A stretch of 64,000 nt of DNA from Vibrio sp. S17_S38 (GTDB lineage: Bacteria > Pseudomonadota > Gammaproteobacteria > Enterobacterales > Vibrionaceae). This document shows, piece by piece, positions 49,239 through 57,986 of this stretch. The number at the start of each line of letters is the position of its first letter. The stretch's first letter is position 1. A program made the translations under genes and the position numbers. The stretch spans positions 1-64,000 of the forward strand of contig NZ_JAAUWW010000019.1 of assembly GCF_014694375.1 (NCBI RefSeq), given 5' to 3'. Below the pieces are notes generated by a model that saw nothing but the letters and a program-made list of their open reading frames with translations, had not been told where the DNA came from and did no database searches.

Positions 49239-52052
49239 TTAATGAGCCTGATCCCAATTATCTCCGTGATCAAACTCCGCCACTAATGGCACTTTAAGCT
49301 CAACCGCTGACTCCATTAATTGTTGTATTTTTATTTCAATCCTTGCTAATTCACTTTCTTTAATTTCGAATACCAATTCATCGTGAACTTGCATCAACAG
49401 CTTAACATCACCGTTACCTTCATCATCAATCCATTTTGCAACTATTAACATCGCCTTTTTAATGATGTCTGCTGCTGTTCCTTGCATTGGTGCATTGATT
49501 GCCGCTCGTTCAGCGCCTTTACGGCGCATGCCATTGCTCGATTTGATTTCAGGTAAGTGTAAGCGGCGTCCTAAGATCGTTTCAACATAGCCTTGTTGCA
49601 TTGCTTGTGAGCGAGTGTCTTCCATATATTGCATTACACCTGGATAACGCTCGAAATACACATCCATATATTGCTGAGCTTCACCGCGAGAAATGCCTAA
49701 TTGTTTCGCAAGGCCAAAAGCACTCATACCATAAATAAGGCCGAAGTTAACGGCTTTAGCACGGCGACGTTGCTCTGAAGTCACTTGTTCAATATCAACG
49801 CCCATCACTTCAGCGGCAGTAGCAGAGTGAATATCTTTTCCTTGAGCAAACGCTTCAAGTAATGCTTTATCACCAGAAAGATGAGCCATGATACGCAATT
49901 CAATTTGGGAGTAATCGACAGCCAAAATTTTCCAACCATGTGGTGCAATAAAGGCTTGGCGAATACGACGTCCTTCTTCATTACGAATAGGAATATTTTG
50001 TAGATTTGGATCTGTCGAAGATAAACGACCTGTCGCCGTCACCGCTTGATGATATGAAGTATGCACTCGACCCGTCTGTGGATTGATCATTTTCGGCAAT
50101 TTATCGGTATAAGTTGTTTTTAGTTTCGCAAGGCCACGATGTTCTAAAATCAACTTAGGTAGCGGGTAATCAAAGGCTAATTCTTGCAACACCTCTTCAT
50201 TAGTTGAAGGGGCCCCAGATGGCGTTTTCTTCACCACAGGCAAGCCCATTTTTTCAAATAAGATCGCTTGTAATTGCTTTGGTGAGCTTAGGTTAAACTC
50301 TTGCTCTGCTACTTCAAATACTTTTAATTGCAGCTCGTCTAATCGAGCAGCGATTTCTTGTGATTGAGCATTAAGCAGCATGTCATCAATCATTACACCA
50401 GTGCGTTCAATTTTAGAAATCACAGGGATTAATGGCACTTCAATATCTTTATAAATAGAAAGCAGCTTTTCATCTTGCTCTAATGCGGCTTGTAGTCGAT
50501 TGTGCAAACGCAGTGTTACATCAGCATCTTCAGCCGCATAAGGGCCACATTCTTCAATCGATAATTGATTAAACGTGAGTTGTTTTTTGCCTTTTCCGGC
50601 CAATGACTCAAACGAAATACAGCTGTGTTGTAGAAAGCGTAATGCCAAACTATCCATATCATGTTTGCCACCAACGCTATTAAACACGTAAGAGGCCAAC
50701 ATGGTATCAAACTCAATACCTTGCATTTCAATATTGTAACGCGCTAATACGCTCGCATCGTATTTTAAGTTCTGCCCTACTTTGGCTTGCTTTGGATCTT
50801 CGAGGATCGGTTTAAGTTGATCTAACACCCAATCTCGATCAAGTTGCTCTGGTGCATCTAAATAATCATGAGCAACGGGTACATAAGCCGCCACGCCTTC
50901 TTCTACCGCAAAAGATAAACCAACTAAATTTGCCACCATGTAATCAAGGCTGTCTGTTTCAGTATCAAAAGCAAACACCTTTGAGGCTTTAAGCTTATCT
51001 AACCACTCTAGAAAAATATCTTTGTCGAAAATAGTCTCATAAGCACTGCGATCAATATTGGCAGGACTCATATCCACTTCTAATTCATCCGCCGTAGTAG
51101 TCGCATTCATTTTAGTATTTTCTTTTGCTACGGCTTTAGCACCATCGATGGCTGCAATTTTTCCATCACCACCTTCAAGTAATTCATTGAGCCAAGATTT
51201 GAAGGTCATTTCACCGAACAGTTGGATCAATTCATCTTTATTTGGTTCAGATTTGCATAAACTTTCAGGCGTACAGTCCAACTCTACATCGAGTTTAATC
51301 GTGGCAAGCAGATAAGACATATCGGCATTGGCTTTATTTTCTTCTAATTTTTTCGCCATGGTTTTTGAACCACGAAATGATAAATCAGCGATTTTATCTA
51401 AGTTTTGATAAATACTTTCCAGATTGCCTAACCCTTGCAACAACGCAACAGCTGTCTTATTCCCTACGCCAGGTACGCCAGGAATGTTATCCACTTTATC
51501 GCCCATCAAAGCTAAATAATCGATAATCAGCTCTGGTGGTAATTCAAATTTCTCGATCACCCCTTCTCGATCCATCACCACATTGGTCATGGTATTAATC
51601 AAGGTCACGTTATCATCAACCAATTGCGCCATATCTTTATCACCGGTGCTGATCAATACCGGCATTCCCATTTTAGAGGCTTGCGTGGCTAAAGTGCCAA
51701 TCACGTCATCGGCTTCAACGCCTGGTACGCAAATCAATGGTAGGCCCATCGCTCGGATAATATTATGCAAAGGTTCAATTTGATCGCGCAGTTCATGCGG
51801 CATTGATGGACGATTCGCTTTATATTCCGAATACATATCATCACGGAACGTTTTTCCTTTCGCATCAAAAATGACAACAAAACGATCCGAAGAAAACTGG
51901 CGCATCATGCTACGAAGCATATTTACAACACCGTACACAGCATTAGTTTGGATCTTGCCGTTGGTCATACTTTCAGGGTAAGCATGAAAAGCACGATAAA
52001 GATAAGAAGAACCGTCGATTAAAATTAGAGAGTTGTCAGCAATTGTTGCCAT
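49239..52052 (-). CDS. polA: DNA polymerase I
   Basis: Pol I fills gaps and removes RNA primers in replication and repair. The 937-aa protein has the three expected domains. The 5' nuclease covers about residues 1-290 ([46 protein letters not shown]). The 3'-5' proofreading domain covers about 335-525, with [10 protein letters not shown] intact, so the exonuclease should be active. The polymerase domain follows, with motif [16 protein letters not shown], motif [15 protein letters not shown] and motif [11 protein letters not shown]. It is flanked by spf downstream and ryhB upstream. Confidence 0.98.
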   Translation of the reverse strand: MATIADNSLILIDGSSYLYRAFHAYPESMTNGKIQTNAVYGVVNMLRSMMRQFSSDRFVVIFDAKGKTFRDDMYSEYKANRPSMPHELRDQIEPLHNIIRAMGLPLICVPGVEADDVIGTLATQASKMGMPVLISTGDKDMAQLVDDNVTLINTMTNVVMDREGVIEKFELPPELIIDYLALMGDKVDNIPGVPGVGNKTAVALLQGLGNLESIYQNLDKIADLSFRGSKTMAKKLEENKANADMSYLLATIKLDVELDCTPESLCKSEPNKDELIQLFGEMTFKSWLNELLEGGDGKIAAIDGAKAVAKENTKMNATTTADELEVDMSPANIDRSAYETIFDKDIFLEWLDKLKASKVFAFDTETDSLDYMVANLVGLSFAVEEGVAAYVPVAHDYLDAPEQLDRDWVLDQLKPILEDPKQAKVGQNLKYDASVLARYNIEMQGIEFDTMLASYVFNSVGGKHDMDSLALRFLQHSCISFESLAGKGKKQLTFNQLSIEECGPYAAEDADVTLRLHNRLQAALEQDEKLLSIYKDIEVPLIPVISKIERTGVMIDDMLLNAQSQEIAARLDELQLKVFEVAEQEFNLSSPKQLQAILFEKMGLPVVKKTPSGAPSTNEEVLQELAFDYPLPKLILEHRGLAKLKTTYTDKLPKMINPQTGRVHTSYHQAVTATGRLSSTDPNLQNIPIRNEEGRRIRQAFIAPHGWKILAVDYSQIELRIMAHLSGDKALLEAFAQGKDIHSATAAEVMGVDIEQVTSEQRRRAKAVNFGLIYGMSAFGLAKQLGISRGEAQQYMDVYFERYPGVMQYMEDTRSQAMQQGYVETILGRRLHLPEIKSSNGMRRKGAERAAINAPMQGTAADIIKKAMLIVAKWIDDEGNGDVKLLMQVHDELVFEIKESELARIEIKIQQLMESAVELKVPLVAEFDHGDNWDQAH

Positions 52053-52417
52053 AGTGTTTGATATCCAAGCAAGATGATAAACAGAGAATAGCTATAGGAT
52101 GCCACGTCTGTGTGTTGGGATCTATCTGAGGAGACGCTTTATCTGAGTTCTCTCTATACTCAAAATATTTATGGTTACTCGTATCGAAACAACCTTCTGT
52201 GGATAACTTTGTTGTTAACTTTTTTACCATCGGTTTGTCAATGTCAAGATCTTTACATTATTTATTATAAAATGATTTAATTACAAATACTTAAAGTAAA
52301 TCGGATCATGACAACCCAAAACATAACCTCTGGATCCTTTGTGGAAAACCTTTGATCTAAAATGAATATATATAAATTTAAAGATAAGTAAGAGCTACCC
52401 CCCTGTAATTCTCAAGC
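52053..52417. promoter_or_regulatory. polA upstream region with two DnaA-box-like sites
   Basis: This spacer between polA and the ryhB terminator must hold the polA promoter. Two DnaA-box-like nonamers lie here: TGTGGATAA at 52198-52206 (the reverse complement of the consensus TTATCCACA, a perfect match) and TGTGGAAAA at 52340-52348 (TTTTCCACA reversed, a common variant). I see no reading frame with protein character. Confidence 0.45.
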
Positions 52418-52447
52418 AAAAAAAAGGCTAACTCTGATGAGTTAGCC
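52418..52447 (-). terminator. rho-independent terminator of ryhB
   Basis: A perfect 9-bp stem (GGCTAACTC at 52426-52434, GAGTTAGCC at 52439-52447) with a TGAT loop is followed, read leftward, by eight T (52418-52425). Confidence 0.93.
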
Positions 52448-52570
52448 ACGAGAATCAATACCTTGGTATTTTCTCTAAATACACTGGAAGCAATGTGAGC
52501 AATGTCGTGTCAAAAGATTAAAAGCTGGCCTCGTTTGGGTGAGAACCAAATTCCTATTCCCTTCGACACG
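52418..52570 (-). ncRNA. ryhB: RyhB small RNA
   Basis: Read leftward, the stretch 52509-52483 contains CACGACATTGCTCACATTGC followed by TTCCAGT, which I recognise as the conserved pairing core of E. coli RyhB. The 3' end is a 9-bp stem (GGCTAACTC/GAGTTAGCC, 52426-52447) plus a run of eight T. A promoter and Fur boxes lie just upstream. The predicted transcript is about 150 nt; the 5' end is inferred from the promoter. RyhB is made when iron is scarce and represses iron-using proteins such as SodB. Its place next to polA matches my recollection of V. cholerae. Confidence 0.94.
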
Positions 52571-52573
52571 GTT

Positions 52574-52592
52574 AATAATAATGATTCTCATT
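52574..52592 (-). promoter_or_regulatory. proximal Fur box over the ryhB promoter
   Basis: Read leftward, AATGAGAATCATTATTATT matches 18 of 19 positions of the Vibrio Fur consensus AATGANAATNATTNTCATT. It overlaps the -10 element TATTAT (52575-52580) and the spacer to the -35 element TTGACT (52597-52602; spacing 16 bp). Iron-loaded Fur bound here should block ryhB. Confidence 0.88.
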
Positions 52593-52608
52593 ACATAGTC
52601 AACATCTA

Positions 52609-52627
52609 AATGAGAAAAAGTCTCATT
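52609..52627. promoter_or_regulatory. distal Fur box
   Basis: AATGAGAAAAAGTCTCATT matches 17 of 19 positions of the same consensus and sits inside a perfect 8-bp inverted repeat (AAATGAGA/TCTCATTT, 52608-52628). It lies just upstream of the ryhB -35 element, giving two adjacent Fur sites. Confidence 0.78.
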
Positions 52628-52677
52628 TAATTTTAAGGTGTTTTATATTTACTTATAAAACATAAGCTTGATGGTAA

Positions 52678-53718
52678 TCATACAATCGGTGTCATACCAT
52701 ATAGGTTCGATTGAAGCATAACGATGCTCATTAAAATCAAAAGTACACCAGCCAATAATCGTAAACCTAATATACCCAACTCGAATATTGGCGCATTATA
52801 TTGTAAATAACGTTGAGCCAATTTTTTCCCAGAGACCGCCATTAAAGCAATCACCGAGGTCGTTAATGCCGTTCCAGCCGCCATAACAAATGCACTCACC
52901 ATTCCCAACCAATACAAACCAATCACCTGAGAAAAGAGCAGCATCATGATCGCGCCGCTACATGGGCGAATACCAATGCTGAAAATAATATTGAAATAGT
53001 CTTTAGCACTCGACGCTTGGTTCATTTCATCGGCATTGGCGAAGTGCTTATGTCCACATCCACAATGATCATCGTGCACATGATCTAATTTAGTCTTGTT
53101 TAATGCCAACGATCGAATTGATCCCATCTGGTGAGTAGCAGTTAATGGCTGTATATTAATCACTTCAAACTGAGGTGTTTGTGCTGCTGATCTACGTTTT
53201 TTCCAGAGCAGTTTTAACGTAGAGAAGATAATTAACCCTCCCAGTAGCGCCACTGTCCAATAACTCACTTGGATCAGCGTTTCCACTTTAGCGTTAACTT
53301 GACGCATAGACGATTCAAAGATAAACAACATGGCAGACACCAAAATTATTGCTACCACCGCCTGCATTGCCGCTGAAACAATCGTTAACCACAAACTGGT
53401 TTTGACTTTGGTTGGATAAATAGACACATAAGTCGTCACAATCACTTTGCCATGCCCTGGCCCTAATGAGTGCAATGCTCCATAAATAAAGCTCAGTCCC
53501 ACCAAATAAAGCATTGCGCCTTGATTGTGATCTTTCGCTTCATAAAGAAGATCGGTTAATTGACTATTAATATCACGCTGCCACTGAGCACTATAGATAA
53601 TAATACTTGGCCATAAAGACCATAATCCCCATCCCAAAAGGCTGGCGCAGAGCATGACCAAAACAAGTTTGATTCGGTAATGGTTCGTAATATTGATGTT
53701 TTGAGTAACAGAAGTCAT
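52678..53718 (-). CDS. NicO family nickel/cobalt transporter
   Basis: A 346-aa inner-membrane protein of the NicO (RcnA/HoxN-related) group. The signature GALHSLGPGHGKVIVTTY lies near residue 81-98. A cytosolic or periplasmic histidine/cysteine-rich loop, DHVHDDHCGCGHKH (212-225), should bind metal. Six or so membrane helices are visible. Direction of transport and the true metal cannot be told from sequence. It follows a DUF1007 gene by 22 bp, a pairing seen in several proteobacteria, and precedes ryhB on the same strand. Confidence 0.85.
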   Translation of the reverse strand: MTSVTQNINITNHYRIKLVLVMLCASLLGWGLWSLWPSIIIYSAQWQRDINSQLTDLLYEAKDHNQGAMLYLVGLSFIYGALHSLGPGHGKVIVTTYVSIYPTKVKTSLWLTIVSAAMQAVVAIILVSAMLFIFESSMRQVNAKVETLIQVSYWTVALLGGLIIFSTLKLLWKKRRSAAQTPQFEVINIQPLTATHQMGSIRSLALNKTKLDHVHDDHCGCGHKHFANADEMNQASSAKDYFNIIFSIGIRPCSGAIMMLLFSQVIGLYWLGMVSAFVMAAGTALTTSVIALMAVSGKKLAQRYLQYNAPIFELGILGLRLLAGVLLILMSIVMLQSNLYGMTPIV

Positions 53719-53740
53719 GAACTCGATCTCAGGCTAATAT

Positions 53741-54418
53741 TTATTGGCAATTTAAGGTGGCTTTTTGAGTAAACAATTGCCCTAATTCATAGTCAGGATC
53801 CGCATCGGCGGGTAATGACATAGCATAAGTGACTTGCTTTGAACTTGGTTTCGGCTGGATCAAATCCACTTTACAATAAGATTTGAGAGATTCCGAAAGC
53901 TCAATATCTTTCTTATCCTTCCAATACATATCAATATAATAGGTGTGATCATAAATCGATAAACTCAGATCTTTAGTATTCAATGGTAGAGGTTGATCAA
54001 GCTCTAAATCAAAACTGAAAATCAGTTTACCTTTAACTAAAGCCAAGGTTGAATCGGTTACCTCTTTATATCGAATCGGAGTATCACCTTGATAGAAATA
54101 GGTAAAGTAATGCTCGTTTAGCATATTTTTGATAATCGAATCCGATACCTTTTGCAGCGTTTCTTCTTTGTACTGTGGTGACATATCTTCACCATCAAGA
54201 GTATAAGTCGATGTCATAGCATCAAACGTCCACTCCATTTTCAAACCCGTAATCGCATTTTTATCACCTTCAATCATGGTTTTAGTTACAATCCAAGAAT
54301 GAGGATGGGCGGTGGCGGATTGAGAAAAAAGGCCAATCAAAACAGCCAATATCACAGTAATATTGAGTCGTTTAAAGAAAAAATAGCGTGGTTTATTGAT
54401 AGCGATAACAGATAACAT
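53741..54418 (-). CDS. DUF1007 family periplasmic protein
   Basis: A 225-aa exported protein of unknown function with an N-terminal hydrophobic signal (about residues 16-35, ending SATAHPHSW). DUF1007 features are visible: HPHSWIVTKTMIEGD just after the cleavage site, LKMEWTFDAMTSTYTL, and LSLSIYDHTYYIDMYWKD. The His pair near the mature N-terminus is a plausible metal ligand. It precedes and is probably co-transcribed with the NicO transporter gene; a metal-delivery role is inference. Confidence 0.82.
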   Translation of the reverse strand: MLSVIAINKPRYFFFKRLNITVILAVLIGLFSQSATAHPHSWIVTKTMIEGDKNAITGLKMEWTFDAMTSTYTLDGEDMSPQYKEETLQKVSDSIIKNMLNEHYFTYFYQGDTPIRYKEVTDSTLALVKGKLIFSFDLELDQPLPLNTKDLSLSIYDHTYYIDMYWKDKKDIELSESLKSYCKVDLIQPKPSSKQVTYAMSLPADADPDYELGQLFTQKATLNCQ

Positions 54419-54473
54419 GAGCGGTTTTCTCTTTAGGTTAAAAAGCTAGGCTAGATTAAAGGAAAATAAGCAT

Positions 54474-54499
54474 AAAAAAAACCAAGATCGAAATCTTGG
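54474..54499 (-). terminator. rho-independent terminator of yhhQ
   Basis: CCAAGAT and ATCTTGG pair across CGAA (54482-54499). Read leftward, eight T follow (54474-54481). It separates yhhQ from the DUF1007-NicO pair. Confidence 0.88.
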
Positions 54500-54618
54500 C
54501 TTCTTAGCTTTGTTACTAATCATGATATACCCGTCTTGCTTAAGGTATAAAGGCAAATCACCATCTTGATTAGCTTAGTACTATATTTACTAATTTTATT
54601 CGTAACTTACCAAGATTA

Positions 54619-55332
54619 TTATTTATTTACTGCTGTGAGCTTTTTCATTAAGTAATTAAGTAATACGCCATACATTGGTACAAATAAACCCAAACTAATG
54701 ACCAATTTAACGCTGTAATCCACTAAAGCGATTTCTGTCCAGTGTTGCGCCATAAATACATCAGTACTCATATAAAACGCTATCGAGAAGAAAGCTAAAG
54801 TATCTAATGCATTGCCAAACAAGGTTGAGCTGGTTGGTGCTACCCACCATTGCTTCATTTGGCGCAAGTGATTAAACACATGAATATCCATAATTTGGCC
54901 GAGTAAATACGCCATAAAACTCGCAATCGCAATACGGGCAACAAACAGATTAAACACGGCTAATTGCGCCACACCTTGAAAACTGCCTTGGAAAAATAAG
55001 ACTGACAAAACATATGAAATGGCTAAGGCCGGTAACATCACCCAAAAGATGATCCGTCTTGCCATACCAGCACCAAAAATACGCACCGTTAAATCAGTGG
55101 CCAAGAAAATAAATGGGAAGGTAAATGCACCCCAAGTGGTGTGTAAACCAAATAAGGTAAACGGGATCTGCACCAAATAGTTACTCGATGCGATGATAAT
55201 AAGGTGGAAAATCACCAACCAAAATAAGGCTTTATTATTCTCTTTGAGAGAACTTTGGGTTGCCGTATGTTGTGATGAAAATTGTTGCACAGGCGAAAGT
55301 GCCGCCTGTTGAGCAGAATTATTGTTCGTCAT
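54619..55332 (-). CDS. yhhQ: queuosine precursor transporter YhhQ
   Basis: YhhQ (COG1738) imports 7-cyano-7-deazaguanine (preQ0), and in some bacteria preQ1, for salvage of queuosine. The 237-aa protein has about six membrane helices after a polar 35-residue N-terminus. Family motifs are LVQIPFTLFGLHTTWGAFTF, PFIFLATDLTVRIFG and GNALDTLAFFSIAF. AAGG lies 8 nt before the ATG. That ribosome site forms part of a predicted preQ1-I riboswitch (55340-55374), which supports the substrate assignment. Confidence 0.92.
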   Translation of the reverse strand: MTNNNSAQQAALSPVQQFSSQHTATQSSLKENNKALFWLVIFHLIIIASSNYLVQIPFTLFGLHTTWGAFTFPFIFLATDLTVRIFGAGMARRIIFWVMLPALAISYVLSVLFFQGSFQGVAQLAVFNLFVARIAIASFMAYLLGQIMDIHVFNHLRQMKQWWVAPTSSTLFGNALDTLAFFSIAFYMSTDVFMAQHWTEIALVDYSVKLVISLGLFVPMYGVLLNYLMKKLTAVNK

Positions 55333-55339
55333 ATTGTGA

Positions 55340-55374
55340 CCTTTTTTTAATGTATGGGGGCGAGGGAACCCATA
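55340..55374 (-). promoter_or_regulatory. probable preQ1-I riboswitch controlling yhhQ translation
   Basis: Read leftward from 55374 the 5' leader is TATGGG-TTC-CCT-CGCC, then CCCATA, then CATTAAAAAA-AGG. This maps onto the preQ1-I H-type pseudoknot: P1 TATGGG/CCCATA (6 bp), loop TTC, P2 CCT pairing with AGG, and an A-rich third loop. The AGG is also the Shine-Dalgarno element of yhhQ, so ligand binding would hide it. PreQ1 riboswitches upstream of COG1738 genes are known. The call was made by eye without a covariance search. Confidence 0.68.
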
Positions 55375-55519
55375 ATTCAGTTATTATAAATACAGTTGAT
55401 AACCTGACTTTTCAGTCAAGCCGTCTTAAAAGCCGTGCGATTATACCGAAATCAAATGACGCTGCAAGTGTTCGCTTTTCACACAAACACTTGTTTATTG
55501 AAACCATGATGGGCATTTC

Positions 55520-55825
55520 TTATCCAATGCCGATCGCAAACAACTTAGTCAAATATTGTAATTCTTCATGACCTTGTTGCGGTGATAAAGCTTCAATCCA
55601 CATGGTTTCTGAGTAATGCTCCGCGCGTAAAAATAGCTGACAGCCTTCAAAATCAATCAGCCAAGAGTGCAAATCCGCATCACTTTGTTGATCAACAATC
55701 GAAGCCGATAATATTGATATCAATCTTTGACCTAAAGGCGGATAAGAATCAAAATCAAAACTCGGATTCACTAAAATAATACGCCCTGCTTCGGCGTCAA
55801 ATTCGCGCAAACTAAACATCGCCAT
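55520..55825 (-). CDS. DUF3630 family small protein
   Basis: A 101-aa cytoplasmic protein without signal or membrane segment. I recognise it tentatively as DUF3630, a small family found next to recQ in Vibrio and relatives; function unknown. Features are an acidic, aromatic sequence (WLIDFEGCQLFLRAEHYSET, MWIEALSPQQGHEELQYL). The ATG at 55825 lies 2 bp after the recQ stop, indicating coupled translation; a second ATG two codons on is possible. Confidence 0.72.
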   Translation of the reverse strand: MAMFSLREFDAEAGRIILVNPSFDFDSYPPLGQRLISILSASIVDQQSDADLHSWLIDFEGCQLFLRAEHYSETMWIEALSPQQGHEELQYLTKLFAIGIG

Positions 55826-55827
55826 GC

Positions 55828-57699
55828 TTATCTTTCACCTAAAGTTAGGTGCTCCTGAATCACATCCAAAAAGGCATCGGCATATTTTTCAAGCTTACGC
55901 TGACCAACACCGTTCACCGCTAACATTTCGCCATAAGAGGTTGGCAGAATATCCGCCATGTCCACCAACGTCGCATCACTAAACACCACATACGGCGGTA
56001 AGCCATCTTCATCTGCAATGGATTTACGTAACTTACGCAACTTAGCGAACAGTTTTTTATCGTAATTTTTAGTGACTAATTTGTCATTTTTCGCCGATCG
56101 AACTGCGGTATCTAAACGCGGCACCGCTAACTGCAGTTCCATATCACCACGTAATAATGGGCGAGCTTCTTCGGTCAGTTGTAGCGTCGAATTTCGGGTA
56201 ATATTTTGCGACAACAAACCTTTATGGATCAGCTGGCGCATAATGCTAACCCAATAATCATGGCTGTGTTCTTTACCAATGCCATAAGTAGTGATTTTAT
56301 CGTGCCCATTATCGCGTACTCGAATATTTTGCATGCCGCGCAGCACTTCCACGACATAGCCCACACCGAAGCTTTGATTAACCCGATACACACACGACAG
56401 CGCTTTTCTGGCCGCTTCCGTACCATCAAAATGCTTAGGCGGATCAAGGCAAATATCGCAGTTACCGCACGGTTTATGACTGTATTCACCGAAGTAATTC
56501 AACAGAACTTGGCGACGACAGGTCTGCGCTTCAGCAAACGCACTCATGGCATTAAGCTTATGGCTTTCGACTTGCTTTTGCGGCCCTTCATCTTTTTCAT
56601 CCAACATGCGACGCAGCCAGCTCATATCAGCAGGATCGTATAACATCACCGCTTCAGCTGGCAGACCATCTCGCCCTGCTCGACCAGTTTCTTGATAGTA
56701 AGATTCAATGTTACGCGGAATATCGAAGTGCAATACAAAACGCACGTTAGGCTTATTAATCCCCATGCCAAAGGCCACCGTGGCAACCACAATTTGAATA
56801 TCATCTTTTTGAAACGCTTCTTGCACATACGCGCGCTCATCATTGTCCATACCGGCATGGTAACCCGCAGCTCGAATATGGTTATTGCACAGCTTTTCGG
56901 TCACCATTTCGACTTTTTTGCGGCTGCCACAATAAATAATCCCACACTGACCTTTTTGGGTGGCGAGATAACGGATCACTTGCGAAACGGGCTTGTGCTT
57001 TTCAAGCAAGGTATAGCGAATATTAGGGCGATCAAAGCTACCCAAATATTCTAAAGGGTTGTTCAATTCCAAGCGTGAGATGATGTCTTTACGAGTTGCT
57101 TCATCCGCTGTTGCGGTTAACGCCATAACAGGGATATGTGGAAAACGCTGCTTAAGTTGCCCGAGCAAAGCATATTCGCGGCGGAAATCATGCCCCCATT
57201 GGGAAATACAATGCGCCTCATCCACCGCAATCATACTCAGCGGCAAATGCTCCAAACGTTCACTAAAATCACGGCTTAAGATCCGTTCTGGTGAGATATA
57301 CACCATTTTTAGCTGACCATTATTCATGCGGTTATACACACGAATCAAATCTTCACGATCCATGGAGGAGTTGATGCATTCGGCTGCCACGCCATTGGCT
57401 TTAAGTTGATCGACTTGATCTTTCATCAAGGAAATCAGCGGCGAAATAACAATCGTTAAACCGGAAAATAACAATGCTGGTACTTGGTAGCATAACGACT
57501 TCCCGCCACCAGTTGGCATAATAACTAAACTATCTTGCCCAGCTAATACACTGTCGATAACTTGCTGTTGACCCACACGATAACTCTGATAACCAAACAC
57601 ATCCTGCAAAATTTGAGCAGCATTGTTTGCCGATGTTCGAATCGAGTCAGCTTGAGAAGGCTCTGGTGAGGAAGGTTCAGCGGTAACAGACGCAGGCAT
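55828..57699 (-). CDS. recQ: ATP-dependent DNA helicase RecQ
   Basis: RecQ is a 3'-5' helicase of the RecF recombination pathway. The helicase core shows Walker A MPTGGGKSLCYQ, DEAH (AVDEAHCISQWGHDFR), the aromatic-rich loop, and motif VI QETGRAGRDG. The RQC zinc site uses C-QTCRR..CGNCDIC. A winged helix and a C-terminal HRDC domain (LRKLRKSIADEDGLPPYVVF) follow. Length of 623 aa includes an N-terminal Ser/Pro-rich extension of about 25 residues. Confidence 0.97.
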   Translation of the reverse strand: MPASVTAEPSSPEPSQADSIRTSANNAAQILQDVFGYQSYRVGQQQVIDSVLAGQDSLVIMPTGGGKSLCYQVPALLFSGLTIVISPLISLMKDQVDQLKANGVAAECINSSMDREDLIRVYNRMNNGQLKMVYISPERILSRDFSERLEHLPLSMIAVDEAHCISQWGHDFRREYALLGQLKQRFPHIPVMALTATADEATRKDIISRLELNNPLEYLGSFDRPNIRYTLLEKHKPVSQVIRYLATQKGQCGIIYCGSRKKVEMVTEKLCNNHIRAAGYHAGMDNDERAYVQEAFQKDDIQIVVATVAFGMGINKPNVRFVLHFDIPRNIESYYQETGRAGRDGLPAEAVMLYDPADMSWLRRMLDEKDEGPQKQVESHKLNAMSAFAEAQTCRRQVLLNYFGEYSHKPCGNCDICLDPPKHFDGTEAARKALSCVYRVNQSFGVGYVVEVLRGMQNIRVRDNGHDKITTYGIGKEHSHDYWVSIMRQLIHKGLLSQNITRNSTLQLTEEARPLLRGDMELQLAVPRLDTAVRSAKNDKLVTKNYDKKLFAKLRKLRKSIADEDGLPPYVVFSDATLVDMADILPTSYGEMLAVNGVGQRKLEKYADAFLDVIQEHLTLGER

Positions 57700-57706
57700 A
57701 AGATCT

Positions 57707-57787
57707 CAATTACTTTGGAGTTAGATACAGGCTTTAACCAATTACTTTGGCGCTAGATATAGACGTTAACTAGATATAGGCTTTAGC
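57707..57787. repeat. 32-bp imperfect tandem repeat upstream of recQ
   Basis: CAATTACTTTGGAGTTAGAT.. (57707-57738) is repeated with few changes as CAATTACTTTGGCGCTAGAT.. (57739-57770), followed by a half copy TAGATATAGGCTTTAGC (57771-57787). The repeats begin 8 bp ahead of the recQ start and so cover its leader. Confidence 0.8.
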
Positions 57788-57986
57788 TAAGAAGTATAAG
57801 TGGCTAAATGGTCGGCTATTGTAGAGGGGTTTGGCTTAGATTGAAACTCTCGCTCTCATCTAGATTCTCGTATTCACTCATTATTCATTTACAGCAATAA
57901 GGTTATAACTGCATTTCATTAGGTAAATCAATCCATCACTTTTATACTGCTTGACCTTAATTATATAAATAAAAGACATAAATCAA

